A stretch of 44,749 bases of DNA from Rhizobiaceae bacterium (GTDB lineage Bacteria; Pseudomonadota; Alphaproteobacteria; Rhizobiales; Rhizobiaceae), in the NCBI GenBank assembly GCA_029212415.1, contig JARGOF010000017.1, positions 56,549 to 101,297 of the forward strand, written 5' to 3'. The notes under the pieces are model-generated. The model did not search any database, was not told the origin of the DNA, and saw nothing but the letters and a program-made list of their open reading frames with translations. Of the stretch, positions 34,118-43,232 are shown piece by piece (the first letter of the stretch is position 1; each line of letters opens with the position of its first letter). The translations under genes were made by a program, and so were the position numbers.

Positions 34118-36247
34118 ATGAACGAAATCGTTTCCTATGCAGTCCTGCCTGATGAGGCCGGTGCCATCGCGGTCATCACGATTGACAACCCACCCGTCAA
34201 CGCTGCCGGCCATGCCGTGCGCGAGGGGCTGGTCAAGGCTGCGAAAGCATTCGCCGATGATCCGGCAGCCAAGGTCGCTGTCGTCGTGGGTGCCGGACGC
34301 ACATTCATCGCCGGTGCGGATATCAAGGAATTTGGAAAACCGCTACAGCCGCCGTCACTTCCGGAAGTCACCAATCTGCTGGAAGCACTGAACAAGCCCA
34401 CTGTCTGCGCCATACACGGAACGGCGCTTGGCGGCGGCCTGGAAACGGCCCTTTGCTGTCACTATCGCGTGGCCCTGAAATCTGCACGGGTGGGATTGCC
34501 GGAAGTGCATTTGGGATTGTTGCCAGGCTCCGGAGGCACACAGCGCCTGCCCCGTCTGGTCGGCATTGAAGCTGCGACCGACATTATCACCAGCGGGCGA
34601 CACGTCTCTGCTCCCGAAGCGCTGAAACTCGGCATTGTCGATGCCATTGACGATGGCGACGATCCGTTGGCCGCCGGCATTGCCTTTGCCCGGCGTGTGC
34701 TGGCAGAAAATCTGCCGGTGCGCCGTACCAGTGAGCAGAATGAAAAAATTGAAGCCGTTCGCGGCAATACCAAGCTGTTTGATGATCTGCGAGCAGCTGT
34801 CAAAAAGAAGGCAAAGGGGCAAATCGCTCCCCTGACCTGCCTGGAAGCGATCATTGACTCCACGGAATTGCCGTTCATGAAAAGCATGGATCGCGAACGT
34901 GAATATTTCATGGAGCTGTTGAATACGCCGCAACGCGAAGCCATGATTCATGCGTTCTTCGCTGATCGTGAAGTCGGCAAGGTCCCGGAACTCAAGACCG
35001 GCCATGCACGGCCTTTGGACAGCGCCGCAGTGATCGGCGGCGGAACCATGGGAGCCGGAATCACGGTCTCCATGCTGTTTGCCGGCATGCCGGTGACGAT
35101 GGTCGAACGCGATGAGGAAAGCGCCCAGCGCGGGCGTCAGAATGTCGAACGTATTCTCGATGACGGGGTCAAGCGCGGCAAATTTGATCAGGCGCATCGC
35201 GACCATCTTGCAAACAAGCTCTATTCGGTCAGTTCGGATATTGCTTCGATCGCTTCGGCAGACATTGTTATCGAAGCCGCATTTGAAAACATGGACGTCA
35301 AGAAGGACCTGTTCCGACAAATAGATCAACACGCCAAGGCCGGTGCCGTTCTGGCCAGCAACACCTCCTACCTCAACATCAATGAAATTGCCTCGGCAAC
35401 AAAACGACCACAGGATGTTCTGGGGCTGCATTTTTTCTCACCGGCCCATGTCATGCGCCTGCTGGAAATCGTGGTTGCAGACAAAACCCATGCGGATGTG
35501 GCCGCGACAGGGTTTGCTCTGGCGAAAAAGCTCAAGAAGGTCGGTGTGCGGGCGGGCGTTTGTGACGGGTTTATCGGAAACCGTATCCTGGAACGCTATC
35601 TGTCGCTTGCCTCCTTCATGGTTGAAGACGGCACCAGCCCCTATGACATTGACAAGGCCGTGCTGAATTTCGGTTACCCCATGGGGCCCAACCAGATGGG
35701 CGATCTGGCCGGTCTCGACATTGGCATGGCCAACCGCAAACGCAAACGTGCGGAAGGCTGGAAAGGTCGCTATGCGTCCGACTATATGGACCGGATCGGA
35801 GAATTGGGCCGCTTCGGGCAAAAAACCGGTCGTGGATTTTACATCTATGAAAACGGCAGCCGCATCGGCAAACCTGACCCCGAAGTTCTGGAAATCATTG
35901 ATCAGGTCAGAGCCGAAAAGGGCATTACGCCAAAGCCCCTCATTGAAGAAGAGATCATGCGGCGTTACATGGCCGCCATGATCAATGAAGGCGCACGCGT
36001 TGTTGAAGAAGGCATTGCACTGCGTCCGCTCGATGTCGATATCACCATGCTTTATGGATACGGCTTCCCGCGCTGGCGCGGCGGACCGTTGAAATATGCA
36101 GACATGGTCGGGCTGGACACGATATTGGCCGACATTCGCAGTTTCCAAAGCGAAGATCCGGAATTCTGGAAGCCGGCCCAACTCCTCATCGATCTTGTGG
36201 ACCGGGGCGAAAACTTTGACACGTTGAACAAAAAAGCAAATTTCTAG
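34118..36247 (+). CDS. Fused enoyl-CoA hydratase / 3-hydroxyacyl-CoA dehydrogenase
   Basis: A 709-residue bifunctional beta-oxidation enzyme of the FadB/FadJ/PimF type. The N-terminal hydratase domain has FIAGADIKEFG and both catalytic glutamates by alignment to FadB, E109 in GGGLE and E129 in GLPE. The dehydrogenase domain begins near residue 304 with the NAD motif GGGTMGAG and has the catalytic histidine H438 in LGLHFFSPAH, then GVCDGFIGNR and the C-terminal helical domain. It hydrates the enoyl-CoA and oxidises the 3-hydroxyacyl-CoA. No SD stronger than GGTGAATTTGA is seen. It is followed 14 bases later by the thiolase gene. Confidence 0.95.
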   Translation: MNEIVSYAVLPDEAGAIAVITIDNPPVNAAGHAVREGLVKAAKAFADDPAAKVAVVVGAGRTFIAGADIKEFGKPLQPPSLPEVTNLLEALNKPTVCAIHGTALGGGLETALCCHYRVALKSARVGLPEVHLGLLPGSGGTQRLPRLVGIEAATDIITSGRHVSAPEALKLGIVDAIDDGDDPLAAGIAFARRVLAENLPVRRTSEQNEKIEAVRGNTKLFDDLRAAVKKKAKGQIAPLTCLEAIIDSTELPFMKSMDREREYFMELLNTPQREAMIHAFFADREVGKVPELKTGHARPLDSAAVIGGGTMGAGITVSMLFAGMPVTMVERDEESAQRGRQNVERILDDGVKRGKFDQAHRDHLANKLYSVSSDIASIASADIVIEAAFENMDVKKDLFRQIDQHAKAGAVLASNTSYLNINEIASATKRPQDVLGLHFFSPAHVMRLLEIVVADKTHADVAATGFALAKKLKKVGVRAGVCDGFIGNRILERYLSLASFMVEDGTSPYDIDKAVLNFGYPMGPNQMGDLAGLDIGMANRKRKRAEGWKGRYASDYMDRIGELGRFGQKTGRGFYIYENGSRIGKPDPEVLEIIDQVRAEKGITPKPLIEEEIMRRYMAAMINEGARVVEEGIALRPLDVDITMLYGYGFPRWRGGPLKYADMVGLDTILADIRSFQSEDPEFWKPAQLLIDLVDRGENFDTLNKKANF

Positions 36248-36261
36248 AGGATATTGACCCC

Positions 36262-37443
36262 ATGCGTGAAGCTGTAATCGTATCGACCGCCCGAACCGCG
36301 ATCGCCAAAGCCTTTCGAGGCAGTTTGAACATAACCCATGGTGCGGAATTTGGCGGTGCTGCCGCCAGCGCCGCTGTGGAACGTTCCGGCGTTGACCCCG
36401 ACCTGATCGAGGACGCCATCTTCGGATGCGGCCTGCCTGAGGGTGCGACCGGCGGCAATATTGCCCGACAGATTGCCATCCGCGCCGGCCTCCCGGTGAC
36501 CACGGCGGGTCTGACTGTCAACAGGTTCTGCTCCTCCGGTCTCCAGGCCATTGCTTTGGCCTCCCATTCCATCACCGTCGAGGGGTCTCCGGCCATGTTG
36601 GCGGGTGGGCTGGAATCCATTACGCTGGCCCAGGGACATGCCAATACCCATATGGCGGCAAGCCCGTGGATCCTTGAAAACAAGCCTGAAATCTATCTGC
36701 CGATGATCGACACAGCCGATATTGTCGCAGCGCGCTATGGTATCAGCCGCCTTGCCCAGGATGAATACGCACTGGCTTCTCAGCAGCGCACGGCCGCAGC
36801 GCAGGAGGCAGGACGCTACAGTGATGAGATCATACCTTTTACCACTGTCATGGCTGTCAAGGACCGCGACACCGGCGAGATATCGAAAAAGGAAGTCACG
36901 CTCAGCGCCGACGAATGCAACCGTCCATCGACCACGCTGGAAGGATTGCAGAAGCTTGAGCCCATTCGCGGGGCAGACCAATTCATCACCGCCGGCAACG
37001 CATCGCAATTGTCAGATGGTGCTTCGGCCTGTGTGCTGATGGAAGCCGGCGAAGCGGCAAAACACAATATTGAACCACTCGGCGCCTTCAGAGGCTATGC
37101 GGTGGCCGGTTGCGAACCCGATGAGATGGGTATTGGACCGGTGTTTGCCGTCCCTCGCCTGCTCGAGCGCGCCGGATTGAAGATGGATGACATCGGACTC
37201 TGGGAACTCAACGAGGCATTCGCCAGCCAGGTGTTGTACTGCCGCGACAAGCTGGGGATTCCCGATGAAATTCTGAACGTCAATGGCGGCTCGATTTCCA
37301 TAGGCCACCCCTATGGCATGACGGGTGCACGCCAGGTTGGCCATGTCATGTATGAAGCCAAGCGACGCGGCGTGAAATATGCCGTCGTGACCATGTGTAT
37401 CGGTGGTGGCCAGGGTGCCGCCGGCCTGTTTGAAATCTATTGA
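36262..37443 (+). CDS. Acetyl-CoA acyltransferase (beta-ketothiolase)
   Basis: A 393-residue thiolase that cleaves 3-ketoacyl-CoA with CoA to release acetyl-CoA. The three catalytic residues are in place: C90 in VNRFCSSGLQ, H349 in SIGHPYGMTG, and C379 in TMCIGGGQGAA. Length and motifs match degradative thiolases. It corresponds in position to pimB of the Rhodopseudomonas palustris pim operon. The start has an AGAGGATATTG site; the next gene begins 15 bases after the stop. Confidence 0.95.
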   Translation: MREAVIVSTARTAIAKAFRGSLNITHGAEFGGAAASAAVERSGVDPDLIEDAIFGCGLPEGATGGNIARQIAIRAGLPVTTAGLTVNRFCSSGLQAIALASHSITVEGSPAMLAGGLESITLAQGHANTHMAASPWILENKPEIYLPMIDTADIVAARYGISRLAQDEYALASQQRTAAAQEAGRYSDEIIPFTTVMAVKDRDTGEISKKEVTLSADECNRPSTTLEGLQKLEPIRGADQFITAGNASQLSDGASACVLMEAGEAAKHNIEPLGAFRGYAVAGCEPDEMGIGPVFAVPRLLERAGLKMDDIGLWELNEAFASQVLYCRDKLGIPDEILNVNGGSISIGHPYGMTGARQVGHVMYEAKRRGVKYAVVTMCIGGGQGAAGLFEIY

Positions 37444-37458
37444 TCAAAGGATCGGATA

Positions 37459-38655
37459 ATGGACCTCAATTATTCCGAAGAAGAGCTGGCCTTTCGTGAC
37501 GAAGTGCGTGCATTTCTGGCTGCAGAACTGCCAAGCGCGCTTGCCGAGAAGGTCAAGACTGGCAAACGTCTGGTCAAGGAAGACATGGAAAGCTGGCACG
37601 CGATCATGAACAAACGCGGCTGGCTTGCCGAATCCTGGCCGGTTGAATACGGCGGAACCGGTTGGAACGCCGTTCAGCAGCAGATATTCGATGATGAATC
37701 CTGCGCAGCCGGTGCGCCACGCACAGTGCCTTTCGGATTGAAAATGCTGGCGCCGGTGCTCATAAAATACGGTTCCGAAGAACAAAAACGCACCTATCTG
37801 CCAAGAATTCTGGATGGGTCCGACTGGTGGTGCCAGGGCTACTCGGAACCGGGTGCCGGCTCTGATCTGGCTTCGCTCAAGACAAAAGCCGTACGCGATG
37901 GGGACCACTATGTGGTCAATGGGCAGAAGACCTGGACGACGCTCGGGCAATACGCCAACATGATATTCTGTCTGGTGCGCACGTCCAATGAAGGAAAACG
38001 CCAGGAAGGCATCTCCTTTCTGCTGATCGACATGAAGACGCCCGGTATCACGGTGCGCCCGATTGTGCTGCTGGAGGGTTCACGCGAAGTCAACGAGGTG
38101 TTTTTTGACGACGTTCGTGTTCCGGTGGGAAATCTAGTTGGCGAAGAAAACAAGGGCTGGACCTATGCCAAATATCTTCTGACCCACGAGCGCACCAATA
38201 TTGCCAATGTGGGCGCCAATAAGGTTTCGCTGGCCCATCTGAAATATATTGCGGAAAACCAGAAAATTCGCGGCCGTCCATTGATCGAGGATCCCATATT
38301 TGCCGCCAGATTGGCACAGATCGAAATGGATCTCGACGCCATGTCGACCACCAATTTGCGGCTGCTTTCGTCGCCCGACAGCGTGGCCAATGCCGGTCCG
38401 ATGAGTTCCATGCTGAAAATCAAGGGCACGGAAATACGCCAGGCGCTCAATGATCTGACGCGGCGTGCTCTTGGTCCCTATGCCATGCCGTTCGTTTCCG
38501 AGGCGCTTGAGACCGGTTACAATGAAGAGCCGATCGGTCCTGATTACGCGGCGCCAGTCAGCCAGGAATATTTCAACAACCGCAAAATCACCATCTACGG
38601 TGGTTCAAACGAAATTCAACGCAGCATCATCACTAAAATGATGATGGGACTTTGA
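37459..38655 (+). CDS. Acyl-CoA dehydrogenase, pimC-like (catalytic) subunit
   Basis: A 398-residue acyl-CoA dehydrogenase. The substrate loop GYSEPGAGSDLASLKT and the flavin strand VNGQKTWTTLGQYA are present. At the C-terminal site of the classical catalytic glutamate the sequence reads IYGGSNEIQRS, with glycine replacing that glutamate. A glutamate in helix G, E244 in LTHERTN, sits where isovaleryl-type and ChsE4-type enzymes keep their base, so the protein is probably active. It is immediately followed by a second, different dehydrogenase gene, as in pimCD, and the two likely form a heteromer. The motif comparison is from memory. Confidence 0.9.
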   Translation: MDLNYSEEELAFRDEVRAFLAAELPSALAEKVKTGKRLVKEDMESWHAIMNKRGWLAESWPVEYGGTGWNAVQQQIFDDESCAAGAPRTVPFGLKMLAPVLIKYGSEEQKRTYLPRILDGSDWWCQGYSEPGAGSDLASLKTKAVRDGDHYVVNGQKTWTTLGQYANMIFCLVRTSNEGKRQEGISFLLIDMKTPGITVRPIVLLEGSREVNEVFFDDVRVPVGNLVGEENKGWTYAKYLLTHERTNIANVGANKVSLAHLKYIAENQKIRGRPLIEDPIFAARLAQIEMDLDAMSTTNLRLLSSPDSVANAGPMSSMLKIKGTEIRQALNDLTRRALGPYAMPFVSEALETGYNEEPIGPDYAAPVSQEYFNNRKITIYGGSNEIQRSIITKMMMGL

Positions 38656-38662
38656 GGCACCC

Positions 38663-39802
38663 ATGGATTTTAATCATACTGAAGACCGGATCATGCTCAA
38701 GGATATGGTCGCACGATTCATCGCCGACAATTATGGACTGGAAGAGCGCAACAAGGTCGCAGCCAGCGCTGAGGGTTTTTCGCGCGATGTTTGGGCGCAA
38801 TTTGCCGAACTGGGTCTGATCGGCGCGCTCTTTTCAGAAGAGGATGGCGGGTTTGGCGGCGCTGGTTTCGATATTGCCATCCTGTTCGAGGAACTGGGTC
38901 GCGGTCTTGTTGTCGAACCTTTTGTTGCCAGCGGTATTCTGGGCGGCACAATGCTCTCCATGCTTGGCAATTACAGTCAGAAGGCACTGATCGCCGATAT
39001 CATCGCAGGAACACATACGGGTGCACTGGCCCATGGCGAACCCAGCAGCCATTACGACCTCTCCCACGTGGAGACCAGTGCCGTGCCGGATGGCGAGGGC
39101 TGGATTGTCAATGGCAGCAAGGCAGTCGTGCTCAATGGCGACAGCGCAGACAGCCTGATTGTCACGGCACGCGTTTCCGGCAACACATGGGATGAAGACG
39201 GTCTGTCAGCCTTCCTGTTGCCCGCCACGACCGAGGGACTGGAAATCAGAGGTTACCCGACAATAGATGGGCTGCATGCCTGTGAGGTCTCCCTGAACAA
39301 CGTACGGCTGGGTGCAGAAACATTGCTGGGTGATTCCGGCAAGGCCTATCCTGCGATCGAGATGGCGACGGCCCGGGCCAATGTGGCGCTGACCTCGGAG
39401 GCCATCGGCCTGATGGAAGTCTGCCGCGACATGACGATTGAATATTTGCAGACGCGCAAGCAGTTCGGCGTTGCCATCGGCAAGTTCCAGGCACTGCAGC
39501 ATCGCATGGCAACCGTTCTGACCGAGATTGAACAGGCCCGTTCGGCGGTCATCAATGCCGCAGGACGGCTTGACCTTGACCGGGTGGAGCGGGAAAAAGC
39601 CGTTTCGTCTGCCAAGGTTCTGGCCGGGCGGATCGGTCGGCTTGTGGCTGAGGAAGCCATCCAGATGCATGGTGGCATTGCCATGACCTGGGAATACGGG
39701 CTGGCGCATTTCGCCAAACGTCTGGTGATGATTGATCATCAGTTCGGCGATGTGGATTACCATACGGCCCGTTATGTCAGCCTGTCACGACAGGCTGCCT
39801 GA
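38663..39802 (+). CDS. Acyl-CoA dehydrogenase, pimD-like (small) subunit
   Basis: A 379-residue acyl-CoA dehydrogenase family protein. Its opening MDFNHTEDRIMLKDMVARF and the GALFSEEDGGFGGAG segment match PimD-type small subunits. MHGGIAMTWEYGLAHFAKR ends in a stretch (MIDHQFGDVDYHT) where the classical YEGT base is replaced by QFGD, and I see no helix-G glutamate, so this subunit probably lacks its own base and serves as the partner of the gene upstream. Seven bases separate the two. It is an inference that they form an alpha2beta2 enzyme, as for the paired steroid dehydrogenases of actinobacteria. Confidence 0.88.
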   Translation: MDFNHTEDRIMLKDMVARFIADNYGLEERNKVAASAEGFSRDVWAQFAELGLIGALFSEEDGGFGGAGFDIAILFEELGRGLVVEPFVASGILGGTMLSMLGNYSQKALIADIIAGTHTGALAHGEPSSHYDLSHVETSAVPDGEGWIVNGSKAVVLNGDSADSLIVTARVSGNTWDEDGLSAFLLPATTEGLEIRGYPTIDGLHACEVSLNNVRLGAETLLGDSGKAYPAIEMATARANVALTSEAIGLMEVCRDMTIEYLQTRKQFGVAIGKFQALQHRMATVLTEIEQARSAVINAAGRLDLDRVEREKAVSSAKVLAGRIGRLVAEEAIQMHGGIAMTWEYGLAHFAKRLVMIDHQFGDVDYHTARYVSLSRQAA

Positions 39803-39848
39803 TGGGGCATAGCATTTGCCGGAAAGACAGTGCGGTCGTCCCTGTGTC

Positions 39849-40235
39849 ATGAAACTGGTTCAGAACCATACGGGCGCGCAAACGCTCATAGGCTATGCCA
39901 TCGAGATCGACAAAGGCAGCGCGCGCGCCGTCCTCGATCTCGATGAGCGACATCTCAACCGCACGGACAGTCTGCACGGCGGCCTTATGGCCACTTTGCT
40001 GGACGCTGCGTCCGGCTATACGGCCAGCCTGTCTGTCGATGGCGAAACGCTTCCGGCGGTTGCCACGGTGTCGATGACTGTCAACTATCTGTCGGGCGTG
40101 CGATCCGGACGGGTGATCGCAACCGCCAAAAAAACCGGAGGCGGCCGCAAGTTGATCTTTGTCGATGCACAACTGGCAAAGGATGATGGAACCCTCATTG
40201 CCACGTCCACGGGTACGTTCAAGCTGCTTTCGTGA
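39849..40235 (+). CDS. PaaI-like hotdog-fold thioesterase
   Basis: A 128-residue hotdog-fold protein. LNRTDSLHGGLMATLLDAASGY is the catalytic/fold motif of the PaaI/YdiI thioesterases, with the HGG glycine pair at residues 43-45, and VSMTVNYLSGVRSG is the next strand. Such enzymes release CoA from stalled or toxic acyl-CoA intermediates. Starts are uncertain: a TTG at 39816 would add 11 residues, and the ATG at 39849 has only a weak ribosome site. It lies 46 bases after the last dehydrogenase and probably belongs to the same operon. Confidence 0.88.
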   Translation: MKLVQNHTGAQTLIGYAIEIDKGSARAVLDLDERHLNRTDSLHGGLMATLLDAASGYTASLSVDGETLPAVATVSMTVNYLSGVRSGRVIATAKKTGGGRKLIFVDAQLAKDDGTLIATSTGTFKLLS

Positions 40236-40325
40236 ATCATGGGCCAACTCGACGCGAAACCAACGGGCCTTCCCAATCGGTGCACTGCGCCCTATCTTTT
40301 TCTTCATGGAAGTGAGGATGAGACC

Positions 40326-40742
40326 ATGCGCAGCGTTTTGACAGCCCTTATCGCCAGCCTGCTGATTGCCACCGCGGCAATGGCGCAGGATGGACTATCC
40401 ACCGCACGAAACATCATTGAAAAACAGATCAGTGCCTTTTTGAACGATGACATTGAAACGGCCTATTCCTTTGCCGCACCGGGGATCAAGGCCGCCTACC
40501 CGGACCCCAGGTTTTTTGTCGAAATGGTCAAACGCAATTATGGGCCGGTCTATCGGCCTGGCAATTATGCCTTTGGCCGTGGTGTTTTGGGTACCGATGG
40601 AAATACAATCGCCCAGGAATTGCTGATCACCGGCCCCATGGGCAAGGACTGGCGGGCCGTCTATGTGCTTGAAAAACAGGCCGATGGCGCCTTCAGGATC
40701 ACAGGTGTTCGCCTGTCGAAACTTAACGGCTCAGCCATCTGA
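40326..40742 (+). CDS. Exported DUF4864-like protein
   Basis: A 138-residue protein with a signal peptide (MRSVLTALIASLLIATAAMA, cleavage about residue 20) and a compact domain that resembles DUF4864. The stretches QISAFLNDDIETAYSFAAP and YPDPRFFVEMVKRNYGPVYRP are the most distinctive. Its role is not known; it is probably periplasmic. ATG 40326 has a GAGG site eight bases upstream; an in-frame ATG at 40239 would hide the signal peptide. It ends convergent with the ATP12 gene, 35 bases away. Confidence 0.8.
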   Translation: MRSVLTALIASLLIATAAMAQDGLSTARNIIEKQISAFLNDDIETAYSFAAPGIKAAYPDPRFFVEMVKRNYGPVYRPGNYAFGRGVLGTDGNTIAQELLITGPMGKDWRAVYVLEKQADGAFRITGVRLSKLNGSAI

Positions 40743-40777
40743 GAAGACGGTTTTCTGTAGCCGCCGGATTGTTCCTA

Positions 40778-41557
40778 TCAAAGCGCTTTGAGCGCTCTGT
40801 CGGCTGCCAGCATCTCGCCCCAGCGGAAAGCGCGGCGCGCCTTGGTCTCTGCGTCTTCGCCCCATTGTTCCATATTCCAGTCCTCATCAACATGCGCCGC
40901 CTGCCAGGCTTCCTGCGCCGTCAATTCCTCTTTGGCTATGGCAATCGACAGCAATGCCGAGCCGGTCAACGTGGTGAATGTGTGGAGGCTGGCCAGGGCA
41001 ATGGGGCTGTTGAATGCTGTAATGTGGATGCCAAGGGCGTGGATTGTTTCCTTTGGCTGCTCCACATGGATCACACCTTCGGCCAGATTGAAACGGGCGC
41101 TGAGGCTGGCGTGGGCCCAATCGATCAGCGGATCCCAGGCTTCATTCTGACGTTCAACAAGCTCCTTGGGACTATCGGCGCGATAACACAGCAGATCGGT
41201 GCCGGCAAAGCGTAAAATGTCCTCAATGACAGCCTGCGGATCCATGGCAATTCCGTCGATCGCAGTGTTCACCAGACGGGTGATCGGCATTTCGACAGGA
41301 TTGATATTCTCCTTTTGCGCATTCCATTCGTCACTGACCAACAGAGCCAGTTGCTCGGTTGGCAACTTCAGAAGCATTTTCGCCGGTGTGCGAACGGTCT
41401 TTCCATCCAGTTGCACGGCGAAACCGTCCTCCAGAAGCGCAACGCCGGCACTCTTGTAAAACCGTTTGGGAAGCGGTCGCTTGGCCTTTATCTGCGCCCG
41501 GCGCACCGGGTCAGTGTCACTGAGCATCTCGCTGACATCTGAGAGAATTTCACGCAT
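40778..41557 (-). CDS. ATP12-family F1-ATPase assembly chaperone
   Basis: A 259-residue cytoplasmic chaperone. In mitochondria Atp12 binds the F1 alpha subunit before assembly; alphaproteobacterial relatives are thought to do the same. The family segments DEWNAQKENINPVEMPITRL, FAGTDLLCYRADSP and NEAWDPLIDWAHA are all present. It is the last gene of a minus-strand run, and its start lies eight bases inside the end of the HAD phosphatase gene. The neighbourhood is typical of Rhizobiales. Confidence 0.92.
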   Translation of the reverse strand: MREILSDVSEMLSDTDPVRRAQIKAKRPLPKRFYKSAGVALLEDGFAVQLDGKTVRTPAKMLLKLPTEQLALLVSDEWNAQKENINPVEMPITRLVNTAIDGIAMDPQAVIEDILRFAGTDLLCYRADSPKELVERQNEAWDPLIDWAHASLSARFNLAEGVIHVEQPKETIHALGIHITAFNSPIALASLHTFTTLTGSALLSIAIAKEELTAQEAWQAAHVDEDWNMEQWGEDAETKARRAFRWGEMLAADRALKAL

Positions 41558-42224
41558 ATGCTTGCCTTTCCGACGACTTTATCCATTGCAGCAGGTCTTG
41601 CGGTCTTTGCGCAACATCATGTGCTCCGGCATTGCGCAATGCCTGTTCATTGCTGTAGCCCCAATTGACGCCAATTGCTGTTGCACCAGCTGACCTTGCC
41701 ATCTGCATATCGTAGATCGCGTCACCAATTACAATTGTCGCAGCCGGATCGACGCCGGTTTCACTGCAGCACTCCAGCACCATGGCCGGATTGGGCTTCG
41801 ACGGGCACTCATCGGCGGTACGGGTGGTGATGAACGACGGTTCAAGCGCATGTTTTGCCAGCAGATTATCCAGGCCGCGTCGTGATTTTCCGGTTACCAC
41901 ACCCAGCAGGATTTCGTCTTGCGTGCGAAGCACATCCAGAACATCCCAGATACCGTCGTAAAAGGGTTCATGGGTCTGACTGCCAGACCGCATTGTCAGA
42001 CTGTGATGCTTGTATCGATCAACCAGATGATGGATGTGTTCGTCGACCTGCCTTTCCAGCAGTTGCGCTATGGCGATATCGAGCGTCAGGCCGATCGTGG
42101 ATTTTGTCCGGTCGATATCCGGGGCCGCATGGCCTGCCTCCAGGAAGGCCAGTTCCATACAGGCATGTATGACCGCAGCGCTGTCGATGAGTGTGCCATC
42201 GCAGTCAAACAGAACCAGTTTCAT
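41550..42224 (-). CDS. HAD-family phosphatase, phosphoglycolate phosphatase-like
   Basis: A 224-residue haloacid dehalogenase-superfamily hydrolase, subfamily IA. Motif I FDCDGTLIDS holds the nucleophile D7 and acid D9; motif II is GVVTGKSRRG, motif III lysine is in KPNPAMVLE and motif IV in IVIGDAIYDMQMA. Likely substrates are phosphoglycolate or other small phosphate esters; the sequence does not decide. The start overlaps the pseudouridine synthase stop by four bases. Confidence 0.9.
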   Translation of the reverse strand: MKLVLFDCDGTLIDSAAVIHACMELAFLEAGHAAPDIDRTKSTIGLTLDIAIAQLLERQVDEHIHHLVDRYKHHSLTMRSGSQTHEPFYDGIWDVLDVLRTQDEILLGVVTGKSRRGLDNLLAKHALEPSFITTRTADECPSKPNPAMVLECCSETGVDPAATIVIGDAIYDMQMARSAGATAIGVNWGYSNEQALRNAGAHDVAQRPQDLLQWIKSSERQAYA

Positions 42225-43204
42225 TCCTGCAATTCCTTGTCGAAACCGATCAGGTTCCAGCTTTGGACCATATGCTGTGGCATCGGCGCTGTGACCTCAA
42301 TTCTTGATCCGCCATCGGGATGGGGAATGGAAATACTGCGCGCATGCAGATGCAGGCGTTTTTGCATACCGCCGGGGAAATCCCAGTTGTGGTCTTCCTC
42401 AAAATATTTTGAATCACCCAAAATGGGACAGTCCATATAGGCGGCGTGAACGCGCAACTGATGCGTCCTGCCCGTATAGGGCTCCAGCTCCAGCCAGGAA
42501 AGGTCCTGCCCGGCACGCTCGATGATCCGGAAATTGGAAACGGCATGATCCGCTCCCTTCACACCGTGGGCGCAAACGCGCATGCGGTCTCCATCTTCCG
42601 TCGCTTCCTTGACCAGCCATGTGGAGATTCGCCCCTCCGGCCTTGCCGGAACGCCCTTTACAAGGGCCCAGTAGATTTTCTTGGTATCGCGTTCACGAAA
42701 CGCCTTGGTCAGCGCCTGCGCCGCACCACGGGTGCGCGCAACCACAAGCACGCCGGATGTATCGCGGTCGAGGCGATGGACAAGCCTGGGTTTTTCACCC
42801 TTCTTGTTGCGCCAGGATTCCAGCATCTGGTCCACGTGGCGCGACAAGCCGGAGCCACCTTGCACAGCAAGGCCGCTGGGTTTGTTGAACACAAAGACTT
42901 TCGGATCCTCGTAGATCAGCATCTTTGACAGCATCTCACCGTCAGCGCTTTGGCCACGATGGCGCTTTTCCGGATCCGCCTCGGCATCCTTTTCATCGGT
43001 CCCCATCGGCGGAATGCGGATCACCTGCCCGGGCTGAACCCGCGTGTCCGATTTTACCCGGCCGCCGTCCACCCGGATCTGACCGGAACGCAGCAATTTT
43101 TGCAATTTGCCAAAGGCCAGCCCCGGGTAATGCGATTTGAACCACCGGTCCAGCCGCATGCCGATCTCGTCTTCATCCACTTTGCGTTGTTCTACGCCTG
43201 CCAT
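42221..43204 (-). CDS. RluA-family 23S rRNA pseudouridine synthase
   Basis: A 327-residue RNA-modifying enzyme. An N-terminal S4 RNA-binding domain (MRLDRWFKSHYPGLAFGKLQ, residues 16-35 onward) precedes the catalytic domain, whose HRLDRDTSGVL motif holds the nucleophilic aspartate D146. LELEPYTGRTHQLRVHAA and the final GF are typical of RluC/RluD proteins. It converts specific uridines of large-subunit rRNA to pseudouridine; the RluC or RluD position cannot be told here. It is 28 bases after crcB. Confidence 0.92.
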   Translation of the reverse strand: MAGVEQRKVDEDEIGMRLDRWFKSHYPGLAFGKLQKLLRSGQIRVDGGRVKSDTRVQPGQVIRIPPMGTDEKDAEADPEKRHRGQSADGEMLSKMLIYEDPKVFVFNKPSGLAVQGGSGLSRHVDQMLESWRNKKGEKPRLVHRLDRDTSGVLVVARTRGAAQALTKAFRERDTKKIYWALVKGVPARPEGRISTWLVKEATEDGDRMRVCAHGVKGADHAVSNFRIIERAGQDLSWLELEPYTGRTHQLRVHAAYMDCPILGDSKYFEEDHNWDFPGGMQKRLHLHARSISIPHPDGGSRIEVTAPMPQHMVQSWNLIGFDKELQE

Positions 43205-43232
43205 TTAAAAACTTCCAATTCTACAGTTGCTG

